From Staphylococcus muscae (GTDB lineage Bacteria > Bacillota > Bacilli > Staphylococcales > Staphylococcaceae): a stretch of DNA of 64,000 nucleotides. The stretch's first letter is position 1, and the number at the start of each line of letters is the position of its first letter. Shown here piece after piece: positions 9,273 to 18,104 of the stretch. The position numbers and the translations under genes are program-made. Under the pieces are notes generated by a model. That model was not told the origin of the DNA. It did not search any database and worked only from the letters and a program-made list of their open reading frames with translations. The DNA lies in contig NZ_CP027848.1 in NCBI RefSeq assembly GCF_003019275.1, forward strand, positions 1,240,001 to 1,304,000, written 5' to 3'.

Positions 9273-10421
9273 TTAATGTCGCTCTGCTATTTGATAAAAA
9301 CGTGCCATATTCTCTGCCCAGCGTTTTAAAGATACTGGTCCTTCAGCTAAGGCAATGTCTAAAGAACAAGGCCTTGATAGTAAACTATATACCGCATCAA
9401 TCCCATGTTTAAACACCGCCTCATATCCTTCACCAATACTACCTGCTACGGCAATGACAGGCTTATGATATTTTTTCGCTGCTTGTGCCACACCAACTGG
9501 CGTTTTACCAAATGCTGTTTGCCCATCGATACGTCCTTCTCCTGTAATAACCAAGTCGGCATTCAATGCGTAATGTCTAAAGTTCGTAACTTCTAATACA
9601 ATCTCTACACCACTGCGCAACGATACAGGCAAACACGCAAGTAAACCCGTACCTAGGCCTCCCGCTGCACCTGCACCTGGAATATCCGCAACATCTTTAT
9701 GTAAATCTTGTTTGATCACATTGTGGTACTGTGTGAGCGCATGTTCAAGAATTGGGAATGTCTCATCTGTCACACCTTTTTGTGCACCATACACTGCCGT
9801 AGCTCCCATCTTACCTAGTAAGGGATTCGTCACATCACACGCAACTTCAAATGTCACATCCATCAAACGGGCATCCATCTTCGTCATATCGATATGTGCT
9901 AAATGTTGTAATGCGGCACCACCACGTTCAATAGGTTTCCCTTTGGCATCCAATAACGCCACGCCTAACGCTTGTAATAAGCCTGCACCGCCATCATTCG
10001 TCGCACTTCCACCAATACCTAGAATGATCTTTGTGGCCCCTTGATCTAGTGCATCTTTTATCATTTCACCTGTTCCAAACGTTGTGGCCATCAGTGGATT
10101 CAGTGTTTCTGGTGCTAACAAGTCTAAGCCAGACGCAGCTGCCATCTCGATAATTGCCGTTGTCCCTTCAAATGCGATACTATAAGACGCATGAACAGCC
10201 TCCCCGAGTGGTCCGGTCACTTTTATCGTTCTCCACACACCATTTAGCGCATCGTGTAAAGATTGTGTTGTTCCTTCTCCACCATCAGCCATAGGTACTT
10301 TATCATAAGACCATGTGTCTCCCATGACTGAACGCCATCCTGCTTCAATCGCCTTGGCTGCTTCCATTGCTGTCATACACCCTTTAAACGAATCAGGCGC
10401 AATGACTAATCTTTTTTTCAT
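9273..10421 (-). CDS. Glycerate kinase (GarK/GlxK family)
   Basis: Phosphorylates D-glycerate and feeds it into lower glycolysis. The protein has 382 residues from the chosen start, typical for the family. Diagnostic motifs are the N-terminal MKKRLVIAPDSFKGCMTA, the central GIGGSATNDGGAG, and LVITGEGRIDGQTAFGKTPVGVA near the C-terminus. An in-frame codon lies nine codons further upstream, but ATG 10421 is preceded by AGAGGTGT at good spacing. In enteric bacteria this enzyme belongs to the glucarate/galactarate pathway under CdaR. A glucarate-type permease and a CdaR-like fragment also occur in this window, though not adjacent. Confidence 0.92.
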   Translation of the reverse strand: MKKRLVIAPDSFKGCMTAMEAAKAIEAGWRSVMGDTWSYDKVPMADGGEGTTQSLHDALNGVWRTIKVTGPLGEAVHASYSIAFEGTTAIIEMAAASGLDLLAPETLNPLMATTFGTGEMIKDALDQGATKIILGIGGSATNDGGAGLLQALGVALLDAKGKPIERGGAALQHLAHIDMTKMDARLMDVTFEVACDVTNPLLGKMGATAVYGAQKGVTDETFPILEHALTQYHNVIKQDLHKDVADIPGAGAAGGLGTGLLACLPVSLRSGVEIVLEVTNFRHYALNADLVITGEGRIDGQTAFGKTPVGVAQAAKKYHKPVIAVAGSIGEGYEAVFKHGIDAVYSLLSRPCSLDIALAEGPVSLKRWAENMARFYQIAERH

Positions 10422-10496
10422 GTTGTCACACCTCTTTATGTTTATCATCTCTCTCTATTATATCTCTAAAATAGTCATGATACTTTTCTAATGACA

Positions 10497-10533
10497 ATCA
10501 AAAAAGACTTATGAACATCTCACTGCTCATAAG
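10497..10533 (-). terminator. srtA terminator
   Basis: CTTATGA and TCATAAG arms (10508-10533), with a T-run on the minus strand. Confidence 0.7.
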
Positions 10534-10551
10534 CCATTCTATCAAGTTGAT

Positions 10552-11139
10552 TTATGCCGCTTCAGCAACATAAATACTACGTTTCAACCATTGTCCTGTG
10601 TTCGGATCATAATCATCACACGTAATCAATGTCAGTTGATCTTTCTCTTTATTCATTTCGTCTAAAACTTCTACTTGAGTTGGATCAACATTTTTAATCG
10701 ACGTTATCTTGTATTTACGCTCTTCATCCCCAACTTTGAATGTGACCGCATCACCTTTTTTCGCTTTATGCAAATCTGTAAACTGATTGTATAAGTTATA
10801 ATCTGTGTGACCTGCGATTGAAATATTTTGGTCGGACAATGATTCATCTTCTTCCGCAAACGCCAACCCACGTTGCAACTGTTCAGGCGTTGCCGCACCC
10901 GGATAAACCGCTTCTTTAATATCGACCGATGGCACCGTCAACACACCCACCACTTGAGACTTGTCTTTTGGAATCTCTTGTTTCGCATGTTGCTTTTTAG
11001 CCTCATATTGTTCAATTTTTTGCTCAGTCTCTTGTTGTGCAAAATAGCTATCGATTTTCGGTTTGAATACCAAATATAATCCGCCTAAAATAAGCACGAC
11101 ACCAAGTAACGGTACTAAAATATTCTTCAATTGTTTCAT
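10552..11139 (-). CDS. srtA: Sortase A (class A)
   Basis: Membrane-anchored transpeptidase that cleaves LPXTG between Thr and Gly and links surface proteins to peptidoglycan. It has 195 residues, slightly shorter than S. aureus SrtA. The N-terminal membrane span covers about residues 7-25. The catalytic triad is complete: His111 (IAGHTDY), Cys174 (TLITCDDY) and Arg187 (LKRSIYV). The TLITC and Arg sequences are class A hallmarks. It is monocistronic with its own terminator. The LPETG protein at 30-36 kb is an obvious substrate family, although that gene appears disrupted here. Confidence 0.97.
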   Translation of the reverse strand: MKQLKNILVPLLGVVLILGGLYLVFKPKIDSYFAQQETEQKIEQYEAKKQHAKQEIPKDKSQVVGVLTVPSVDIKEAVYPGAATPEQLQRGLAFAEEDESLSDQNISIAGHTDYNLYNQFTDLHKAKKGDAVTFKVGDEERKYKITSIKNVDPTQVEVLDEMNKEKDQLTLITCDDYDPNTGQWLKRSIYVAEAA

Positions 11140-11229
11140 GATTCGTTTCCTCTTTTACTCTAAAATATGTAGCACTATTCTACCATACAACAGCACAAAT
11201 ACCTATACGAATTCGTTTCGTGCGACATG

Positions 11230-12423
11230 TTAACGAGCCGTTCGACGTTTGGTATAAACCAGAGAAACAAGTGCACTCAATAAGTATGCAAAACCCGCTA
11301 CAAAATAGACGGTTGTGACATTAATCTCATCTGCAATATGCGAGATACAAAGTGTGCCGATACAAAACCCTACGGAATACACCATATTATTCAATGTATA
11401 AACTTTTACAATATGTACTTCTTCTAGGTTCACTTGTATCGTTGAATGCATCGTAATCGCACGCAATTGATCAAAGAATCCATATGCAAATGAAATAAGT
11501 AAAACAATCACAATCCATTTATTCATACCAAACAACATATTTAAAACTGCGCAGATTATTGCACCAAATATTAAAATGATTTTCGTTTTCTCTTCAATCG
11601 TGCGACTATACTTGGATACAATCAATCCGGCAAAAATAATCCCCGCAAAAAAGACCGAGTTGATCATACCAAATATATATGTTTCACGTTGCAAAAACTC
11701 TTTAACAAATACTAACAGAATCGCAGAAATCCATGCACTGTGTGCGAATGATTCGACCATAGTCGTCGTATTCAAATAAATGCTATGTATATTTTTTCGA
11801 TTAAAACGTATCATCTCTGAAAAAGATTGAAACAGACTATTGGACACCCTATCGGGAATTGTGTTTATTTTAATTTTGAAAATAAAATAGACAGACAATG
11901 CATAAGTCACAATTGTAATGAGTACGACATGTTGATAACCGATTGACGCTATTAATATCCCACCTAACGCCCAAGAAACAACTTGTATCGTATTGTTCAT
12001 GACGTTTATTTTTGAGTTCGCCAATACAATATTACTTTTGTCTTCAATCATTGGAATCATCGCATTTTTGACTGGATTAATCAGTCCATCCAAAAAAGAA
12101 TTAATACATATACATAAAAACAGAACGATTATGCTTATATTCAAAGAGATGACGCATAGAACGTTAATCATCATAAATGTTTTGAGCATCTGTGAAAAAC
12201 GCATTACCTGTAACTCATTAAATTTGATATACCAATAATTTGCAACCAATCCACTTAAAAATAAAAAAGTCGTCACACATATGGGTATAAGGGCTGAATA
12301 CCGTGCTTCTCCTGTTAAATGATAAACATAAGCAATTAACGCCACAATATAAATAATATCCCCTGTGTTTGCAAACAATTGACTATAATATAGATGTTTG
12401 AAGTTATTCGACAATCTATACAT
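11230..12423 (-). CDS. MFS transporter (MFS_3-like exporter)
   Basis: A 397-residue membrane protein with about twelve hydrophobic spans. It is richer in Asn, Ile and Tyr than neighbouring genes, which makes its base composition look more AT-rich than its surroundings. The general layout fits the EntS/MFS_3 group of exporters. No substrate can be assigned. The start is preceded by AAAGGGGGG. The upstream promoter is bracketed by a perfect 16-bp inverted repeat, suggesting dedicated regulation, and the gene lies alone between srtA and another MFS gene. Confidence 0.7.
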   Translation of the reverse strand: MYRLSNNFKHLYYSQLFANTGDIIYIVALIAYVYHLTGEARYSALIPICVTTFLFLSGLVANYWYIKFNELQVMRFSQMLKTFMMINVLCVISLNISIIVLFLCICINSFLDGLINPVKNAMIPMIEDKSNIVLANSKINVMNNTIQVVSWALGGILIASIGYQHVVLITIVTYALSVYFIFKIKINTIPDRVSNSLFQSFSEMIRFNRKNIHSIYLNTTTMVESFAHSAWISAILLVFVKEFLQRETYIFGMINSVFFAGIIFAGLIVSKYSRTIEEKTKIILIFGAIICAVLNMLFGMNKWIVIVLLISFAYGFFDQLRAITMHSTIQVNLEEVHIVKVYTLNNMVYSVGFCIGTLCISHIADEINVTTVYFVAGFAYLLSALVSLVYTKRRTAR

Positions 12424-12464
12424 ATAGTCCCCCCTTTGTATGTAATTATAAAATATATAACAAA

Positions 12465-12493
12465 ATTGTATTCCAAATTATCAAACTACTCAA
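12465..12493 (-). promoter_or_regulatory. Promoter of the MFS exporter gene
   Basis: On the minus strand, TTGAGT (12488-12493) and TACAAT (12465-12470) are separated by exactly 17 bases, about 40 bases before the start codon. Confidence 0.55.
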
Positions 12494-12518
12494 TCCGTTT
12501 TTATAATTTGGAATACAA
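12466..12518. repeat. Perfect 16-bp inverted repeat around an MFS promoter
   Basis: TTGTATTCCAAATTAT (12466-12481) and ATAATTTGGAATACAA (12503-12518) are exact reverse complements with 21 bases between. One arm overlaps the -10 and spacer; the other lies upstream of the -35. This is an operator-like layout, although a transcript stem cannot be excluded. Confidence 0.65.
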
Positions 12519-12546
12519 AAAAGCCAGGATATTGCGCGTATCCTGA
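12517..12546 (-). terminator. Terminator of the glucarate-type permease gene
   Basis: GTCAGGATA and TATCCTGGC arms on the minus strand, followed by TTTTTT. Confidence 0.75.
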
Positions 12547-12565
12547 CTCTCAAATTCATATATGA

Positions 12566-13837
12566 TTAAACTTCTGATTCGTCTTTAATCAATGGGTGGT
12601 CTGGTTTTACGAAGAACCATAAGATGATTGCGATGACTACTAAGATCAACATTAAACGTAATGTCGTAGGCCAACCCATAATTGTTGCAAGGTAACCTGC
12701 AAGAATTGGACTTAACATCGCTCCAATGTTCCCCCATAAGTTCATCCAGCCAGATACTGTACCAGCAAAGTTACGACCTAAGTCAGTTGCTGATGCCCAG
12801 CTCATTACCATTGATAAGCCGATACCACTTAAGCAGAATGACATCCAGAAAATGTTCATTGTTAATGTTTGTGCACTTACAGCGAAGTTCAGTGCCACAC
12901 CGAAAACAACGAAACCTGCAATCGCAATAGATGCACGTGCGACGAAACGTGATTTTCCAGCACTTAAAATCTTATCTGAAATTGCGCCACCTAACATGAT
13001 AACGATAAACATCATAAACCATGGAATCCCTGCGATTTTACTCATTGTTAAGTTATCGATATGGAATGTTTCCATTAAGTATGATGGTAACCATATTAAG
13101 AATAATGTAATCGCAAACTGTACGATGAAGTACTGTGCTGCAATCGCATAGAAACTAAAACGTGAGAAGAAGATGCCCCATGGTGCTGATGATTTATCAG
13201 TTGCTACAACATCACGATTTTCCATGATGAATTGTTTTTCCGCTTCACTTACCATTTTGTGTTGTTCAGGTAAGTCTTTTGCAATAATCATCCATAATAA
13301 TGCAATTAAGAAACCAATTACACCGAAAATGTAGAATACAGCTTGCCAACCAAAAGTAGTGTAGATTGCTACTGTAATGAATGGTGCTAATACAGGACCA
13401 AAGTATGAACCTGCTAATAACGCACTTGATGCACGTCCTTTTTCATTTTTACCAAACCAATGTGTATTGAATACAGCGTTTGATGGATACATCGGTGCTT
13501 CCCCAACACCGAATAAGAAACGTACTAAGTATAGTAAACCGTGGTTTTTCACTAATCCTGTTAAGATTGTGAATGCGCTCCACCAAATTAAAGCTACCGA
13601 AATCATTTTTTTCGGTCCGAACTTCTCAGCTAACAGCCCTGAAGGTACTTGCATTAATGCATAACCAAGTGAGAAGAATGACGCTAAGAACCCGAATTGC
13701 GTCTTTGTTAAATTTAAATCTTCCATCATCGGAACAGCGATATATGAGATGTTCGCTCTGTCCATATAAGCAATAACCCCGATTAAGAAGAAAAACCCTG
13801 CAAACATCCAACGGACATTTGTTTTCTTTCTAGTCAT
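12566..13837 (-). CDS. MFS permease, anion:cation symporter family (glucarate/hexuronate-type)
   Basis: A 423-residue, twelve-span transporter. The N-terminus GFFFLIGVIAYMDRANISYIAVPMM and the following QFGFLASFFSLGYALMQVPSGLLAEKFGPKK are typical of ACS-family permeases for glucarate, galactarate, hexuronates or galactonate. No catabolic gene is adjacent. The upstream region holds a 17-bp perfect palindrome, a cre-like box and a LacI-type palindrome, consistent with substrate-specific and catabolite control. The sugar-acid substrate is inferred from family resemblance only. Confidence 0.8.
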   Translation of the reverse strand: MTRKKTNVRWMFAGFFFLIGVIAYMDRANISYIAVPMMEDLNLTKTQFGFLASFFSLGYALMQVPSGLLAEKFGPKKMISVALIWWSAFTILTGLVKNHGLLYLVRFLFGVGEAPMYPSNAVFNTHWFGKNEKGRASSALLAGSYFGPVLAPFITVAIYTTFGWQAVFYIFGVIGFLIALLWMIIAKDLPEQHKMVSEAEKQFIMENRDVVATDKSSAPWGIFFSRFSFYAIAAQYFIVQFAITLFLIWLPSYLMETFHIDNLTMSKIAGIPWFMMFIVIMLGGAISDKILSAGKSRFVARASIAIAGFVVFGVALNFAVSAQTLTMNIFWMSFCLSGIGLSMVMSWASATDLGRNFAGTVSGWMNLWGNIGAMLSPILAGYLATIMGWPTTLRLMLILVVIAIILWFFVKPDHPLIKDESEV

Positions 13838-13858
13838 GATTTTTACCCCGCTTTCATT

Positions 13859-13875
13859 AGGTCATCAGATGACCT
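13859..13875. promoter_or_regulatory. 17-bp perfect palindrome before the permease gene
   Basis: AGGTCATCAGATGACCT is a complete palindrome around one central base, just upstream of the permease ribosome site. The GGTCATC/GATGACC halves look like a GntR-type operator. The regulator is unknown. Confidence 0.55.
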
Positions 13876-13906
13876 TTCAAATTAGCAACTTGAATATACC
13901 ACAGGT

Positions 13907-13952
13907 CTAAAACGTTTACAAGAAAATTTTCAATGGTATAGAAACCGGTTTC
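13907..13952. promoter_or_regulatory. cre-like box and GAAACCGGTTTC palindrome
   Basis: CTAAAACGTTTACA (13907-13920) matches cre at 12 of 14 positions. GAAACCGGTTTC (13941-13952) is a perfect 12-bp palindrome of LacI/GalR-type operator form. Both lie upstream of the permease at 12566-13837. Confidence 0.5.
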
Positions 13953-14037
13953 AGTTTGTGCATTTTATCACAATTAAACTAGTATCATAGACCATCATCA
14001 AGGCGTTTAAAAGCCCTTATAAATTAAGCGTTGTCCC

Positions 14038-14071
14038 AACACAATTACTATTTTAAAATAGTAATCGTGTT
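14038..14071. repeat. 34-base near-perfect palindrome in the fbp intergenic region
   Basis: AACAC-A-ATTACTATTTT pairs with AAAATAGTAAT-C-GTGTT with one mismatch and no loop. There is no adjoining T-run. Its function is unknown; the region from 13838 to 14284 has no gene. Confidence 0.5.
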
Positions 14072-14201
14072 TTGCGAAATATCTAAAAACTTTTTCTAAT
14101 ATATATGCTCATCTACATTATTTTTTTCTAATGATTTCAGTACTTTTTGCCCCTGTAAGTCTTGCATCATGATGAGTCATTCAAAGTTCAAATGTTGTTT
14201 A

Positions 14202-14249
14202 TTAACGTAACATGAATAATGTGGTTTAATAGAGATGGAAGCGCTTAAA
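14202..14249 (+). promoter_or_regulatory. fbp promoter with candidate cre
   Basis: TTAACG (14202-14207) and TTTAAT (14225-14230) are spaced 17 bases. TGGAAGCGCTTAAA (14236-14249), 12 of 14 to cre, begins just downstream of the -10, a typical CcpA repression position. Confidence 0.5.
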
Positions 14250-14284
14250 ATAAAATTAATGATTGAGTAAGAGGTGTCTATCAC

Positions 14285-16240
14285 ATGCATTCAGCAAAAG
14301 AAACAGAACTCAAGAAGCAGTATCTCGACTTGCTCGCTGAAAAATACGATTCAGAAGAAAAAGTTGCAACAGAACTGATCAGCTTGGCGTCTATTTTAGA
14401 GTTACCAAAAGGGACAGAACATTTTGTCAGTGATTTGCACGGTGAATATCATGCGTTCCAGCACGTATTGCGCAATGGTTCTGGGAATATCCAATCAAAA
14501 ATTCATGATATTTTTGATGAGCGTCTTTCTGAAGATGATATCAATGAATTGATTGCTTTAGTTTACTATCCCGAAGATAAAGTGAAACGTATCAAGGCGA
14601 ACTTTGACTCTAAAGAAGCTCGCAATGAGTGGTATCAATGTACGATTCATCAACTACTAGAGCTCGTCACATTCACTTCTTCAAAATATACACGTTCAAA
14701 ATTGAGAAAAGCTTTACCGAAACAATTTGTCTTTATTATTGAGGAATTGTTATATAAAACAAACCGCTACAACAATAAAAGCAATTATTATTCAACAATT
14801 ATTCATCAAGTCATTGAATTGAATCAAGCCGATAAATTGATTATCGGGCTCTCTAATACCATTCAAAGACTTGTTGTCGATCATTTGCATGTTGTCGGTG
14901 ATATTTATGATCGTGGGCCACATCCCGACAAAATTATGGATACACTGATCGACTATCATTCGGTTGATATTCAATGGGGAAATCACGATGTGCTATGGAT
15001 GGGTGCATATGCAGGTTCAAAAGTTTGTCTCGCTAACTTATTGCGTATTTGTGCACGTTACGACAACTTAGATATTATTGAAGATGCTTATGGTATTAAC
15101 TTACGTCCACTTCTTACATTGGCTGAAAAATACTATGACGACAACCCTGCTTTCCGTCCGAAAAAACATCCCGAAAAAACACCGTCTGCATCTGAGCAGT
15201 TACAAATCACAAAAATTCATCAAGCGATTGCGATGATTCAGTTCAAACTTGAAGGCCCTATTATTAAACGCCGTCCAGAATTCGACATGGATGCACGTCT
15301 ACTATTAGACAAAGTGAACTACCGTGAACAAACACTCGAACTGAATGGTACGGTTTATCCATTAGAAAATACATGTTTCAAAACGGTCGATCCACGTAAT
15401 CCAACAGCTCTTTTGGAAGAAGAACAAGAAGTAATGGATCGACTCATCATCGCATTCCAAGAATCTGAAAAATTACGCCGTCATATCGACTTTTTAATGA
15501 AAAAAGGGAATCTCTATTTGCGCTATAATGGTAACCTACTCATCCACGGCTGTATTCCAGTTGATGAATCCGGTGAAATGGAAGGTATGATTATTGACGG
15601 GCAATATGCAGCAGGTCGTGCACTCATTGATGCGTTCGAAGTACACGTACGTCATGCTTATGAACACTTAGATGAACAAGATGACCTTTCTACCGACTTG
15701 ATTTGGTACTTATGGACTGGGAAATATTCATCACTCTTCGGAAAACGTGCGATGACAACATTTGAACGTTACTTCATCAAAGATAAATCAACGCATAAAG
15801 AAGAGAAGAATCCCTATTATCACTTGCGCGAACAAGAATCATATGTCAAATCAATGTTAAAAGAGTTCGATATGGATCCTGAACAAGGTCGTATTATCAA
15901 CGGCCACACCCCTGTCAAAGAGCGTGATGGCGAGGACCCAATCAAGGCGAATGGCAAAATGCTTGTTATTGATGGTGGTTTCTCTAAAGCCTACCAATCT
16001 ACAACAGGGATTGCCGGTTACACTTTGTTATATAACTCATTCGGGATGCAACTTGTAGCCCATCAAGAGTTCAACTCAAAAGAAAATGTCCTTGAAACGG
16101 GTGAAGACGAGCTATCAATTCGTCGTGTCGTAGATGAAGAGTTAGAACGCAAGCTTATCCGTGACACAAATAAAGGCCGTGAATTACAAAAAGAAATTGA
16201 TATGTTGAAAGAACTGATGACATATCGCTATATGAAATAG
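14285..16240 (+). CDS. fbp: Fructose-1,6-bisphosphatase, class III
   Basis: Gluconeogenic phosphatase converting fructose-1,6-bisphosphate to fructose-6-phosphate. It has 651 residues, the usual length of the Firmicute class III enzyme. Metallophosphoesterase motifs are visible: [12 protein letters not shown] near residue 50, [34 protein letters not shown], and [24 protein letters not shown] precedes the start. The cre-like site over the transcription start fits glucose repression of gluconeogenesis. It is monocistronic with a hairpin terminator. Confidence 0.96.
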   Translation: MHSAKETELKKQYLDLLAEKYDSEEKVATELISLASILELPKGTEHFVSDLHGEYHAFQHVLRNGSGNIQSKIHDIFDERLSEDDINELIALVYYPEDKVKRIKANFDSKEARNEWYQCTIHQLLELVTFTSSKYTRSKLRKALPKQFVFIIEELLYKTNRYNNKSNYYSTIIHQVIELNQADKLIIGLSNTIQRLVVDHLHVVGDIYDRGPHPDKIMDTLIDYHSVDIQWGNHDVLWMGAYAGSKVCLANLLRICARYDNLDIIEDAYGINLRPLLTLAEKYYDDNPAFRPKKHPEKTPSASEQLQITKIHQAIAMIQFKLEGPIIKRRPEFDMDARLLLDKVNYREQTLELNGTVYPLENTCFKTVDPRNPTALLEEEQEVMDRLIIAFQESEKLRRHIDFLMKKGNLYLRYNGNLLIHGCIPVDESGEMEGMIIDGQYAAGRALIDAFEVHVRHAYEHLDEQDDLSTDLIWYLWTGKYSSLFGKRAMTTFERYFIKDKSTHKEEKNPYYHLREQESYVKSMLKEFDMDPEQGRIINGHTPVKERDGEDPIKANGKMLVIDGGFSKAYQSTTGIAGYTLLYNSFGMQLVAHQEFNSKENVLETGEDELSIRRVVDEELERKLIRDTNKGRELQKEIDMLKELMTYRYMK

Positions 16241-16252
16241 CATATGTATAGA

Positions 16253-16296
16253 AACAGCAAAACACTATTTTCACAATAGGTTTTGCTGTTTTTTTC
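16253..16296 (+). terminator. fbp terminator
   Basis: AACAGCAAAAC and GTTTTGCTGTT arms with inner CTATT/AATAG, then a T-run. Confidence 0.85.
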
Positions 16297-16381
16297 TTAG
16301 GTATTCACGCTTATATAAATGATAAAAACTTTTTGAATTCTTTTGTATAAAAGAAAAACAAAACCCTTTATTCATTTGAAA

Positions 16382-16552
16382 ATACCAATATTATTTTTTA
16401 GTTTTAAGTAGCTTTTTAATCATGAAAGATGTAAAATTTTAGAGTGCGATACCAATATTAAATCGTACCATTTCATAATGAAGCGCATCTTTATCACAGA
16501 TGCCTATGTTGAGAATTGTTCGGGATACAATGTCGCTTGTGCCAATAGGCTT
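16382..16552. other. Structured intergenic stretch upstream of the alanine symporter
   Basis: The 12-mer ATACCAATATTA occurs twice (16382-16393, 16449-16460). Three possible hairpins follow: GTGCGAT...ATCGTAC (16444-16468), GCATCT...AGATGC (16484-16503), and GCCTAT...ATAGGC enclosing ATTGT...ACAAT (about 16502-16550). All lie before the promoter at 16590, so they would not be in that leader. A small RNA is possible but unproven. Confidence 0.3.
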
Positions 16553-16589
16553 TGAACACATTGTACTATTCCAACATCCTAGCTAAGAT

Positions 16590-16635
16590 TTTACATCTAG
16601 TGCATTTATACAATATAATAATGAAAGCGTTTACT
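16590..16635 (+). promoter_or_regulatory. Alanine symporter promoter with consensus cre
   Basis: TTTACA (16590-16595) and TATAAT (16614-16619) have an 18-base spacer. TGAAAGCGTTTACT (16622-16635) matches the cre consensus at all 14 positions and covers the likely transcription start. Confidence 0.75.
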
Positions 16636-16665
16636 TATGAATTGAATATACTGGAGGGGTTATGT

Positions 16666-18051
16666 GTGTTAGAAATCCTAGAAAAAATTAATGGTGTTTT
16701 ATGGGGAGCACCAAGTTTAATTTTGTTATCTGGGACAGGTTTATTTTTAACCTTTGTCTTGAAAGGCATGCAGTTCACGAAGTTGCTTCATGCATTCAAA
16801 CTGGCTTTCGTTCCAGACAAGAGCCAAGATGATAGTGAAGGAGACATCAGTAACTTTAAAGCACTCATGACATCACTAGCCGGAATGATCGGTAACGGAA
16901 ACATCGCTGGGGTCGCGACAGCCGTTACTCTAGGTGGTCCCGGTGCTGTATTCTGGATGTGGGTCGTTGGTTTACTCGGTATGACAACGAAATATGCCGA
17001 AGCTTTACTAGCGATGAAGTATCGTGAGCAAAATGCAAATGGCGAGTATTCAAGTGGTCCGATGTACTATATCGAAAAGGGACTCGGTTCTCGCTACAAG
17101 TTCTTGGCGGTGGCTTTCGCCATGTTTGGTGCCTTTGCATCACTTGGTATCGGAAACAGTGTTCAATCTAATACCATCGCTGACGTAATGACGAATTCAT
17201 TCAATGTGAGTGGCTTTATCACAGGGATTATTTTAGCCATTCTTATCTCATTGATTATTTTCGGTGGCCTTAAACGTATTAGTAACGTCGCTGGTGTCTT
17301 TGTACCGATGATGGCAATTTTCTACATCGGTGCCGCAGTCACAATTATTTTGATTAATTATGACAAAATCATTCCAGCATTTGGATTAATCTTTCAATAC
17401 GCATTCACACCTGTATCAGCTGCAGGGGGCTTTACAGGTATTATGGTGATGCAAGCCGTTCAAAACGGTGTATCAAAAGGAATATTCTCAAACGAAGCTG
17501 GTTTAGGGACTGTTGCCTTAATCTCAGGTAATGCGAAGTCAGGTCATCCTGCCATTCAAGCACTCGTTGCGATGACAGGAACATTTATCGTAACAATTGT
17601 TGTTTGTACGATGACAGCACTTGTATTACTTGTGACAGGCTACTGGGATCCGAGTGGTGGTTTATTATCAGGCGTGTCACACGATCCAAAACTTGAAGCA
17701 GGTGCTTTAACAAGCGTTGCCTTCGGTTCTAGTCTAGGCATGTTAGGTGAATACGTGGTATCACTCTCTGTTATCTTCTTCGGTTTCTCAACAATTATTG
17801 CATGGTTCGTATACGGTGCGAAATGTTTCGAATACTTATTCGGCGTAAAGTATGTGATGTTATATGGCGTCATTTATGTTGCAGCGACATTCTTAGGAAC
17901 TGTTGCAGACTTGCGTACTGTATGGCTTTTCGCTGATGTTGCCAATGCGATGATGATGATTCCAAACTTAATCGGTATCTTACTGTTGTACAAAGTTGTT
18001 AAGGAAGAAACAGAAGATTACTTCAAACCATCCTTACGTAAAGTATCATAA
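16666..18051 (+). CDS. Alanine/glycine:cation symporter (AGCS family)
   Basis: Sodium-coupled alanine or glycine uptake permease of the AlsT/DagA type, 461 residues from the chosen start and about eleven membrane spans. Family signatures include GNGNIAGVATAVTLGGPGAVFWMW, TKYAEALLAMKYRE and GGPMYYI-like SSGPMYYIEKGLG. The frame is open about 114 bases further upstream, but GTG 16666 has GGAGGGG seven bases before it and begins MLEILEKINGVLWG, the usual family N-terminus. The consensus cre at its promoter predicts CcpA control. Confidence 0.9.
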   Translation: MLEILEKINGVLWGAPSLILLSGTGLFLTFVLKGMQFTKLLHAFKLAFVPDKSQDDSEGDISNFKALMTSLAGMIGNGNIAGVATAVTLGGPGAVFWMWVVGLLGMTTKYAEALLAMKYREQNANGEYSSGPMYYIEKGLGSRYKFLAVAFAMFGAFASLGIGNSVQSNTIADVMTNSFNVSGFITGIILAILISLIIFGGLKRISNVAGVFVPMMAIFYIGAAVTIILINYDKIIPAFGLIFQYAFTPVSAAGGFTGIMVMQAVQNGVSKGIFSNEAGLGTVALISGNAKSGHPAIQALVAMTGTFIVTIVVCTMTALVLLVTGYWDPSGGLLSGVSHDPKLEAGALTSVAFGSSLGMLGEYVVSLSVIFFGFSTIIAWFVYGAKCFEYLFGVKYVMLYGVIYVAATFLGTVADLRTVWLFADVANAMMMIPNLIGILLLYKVVKEETEDYFKPSLRKVS

Positions 18052-18056
18052 AATAC

Positions 18057-18094
18057 AAAAAGCGATCATCGCAGTCTTGCGATGGTCGCTTTTC
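18057..18094. terminator. Bidirectional terminator between symporter and ABC exporter genes
   Basis: AAAAGCGATCATCGCA and TGCGATGGTCGCTTTT form a 16-bp stem with one mismatch between convergent genes. Confidence 0.85.
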
Positions 18095-18104
18095 TGTTCT
18101 TTCC

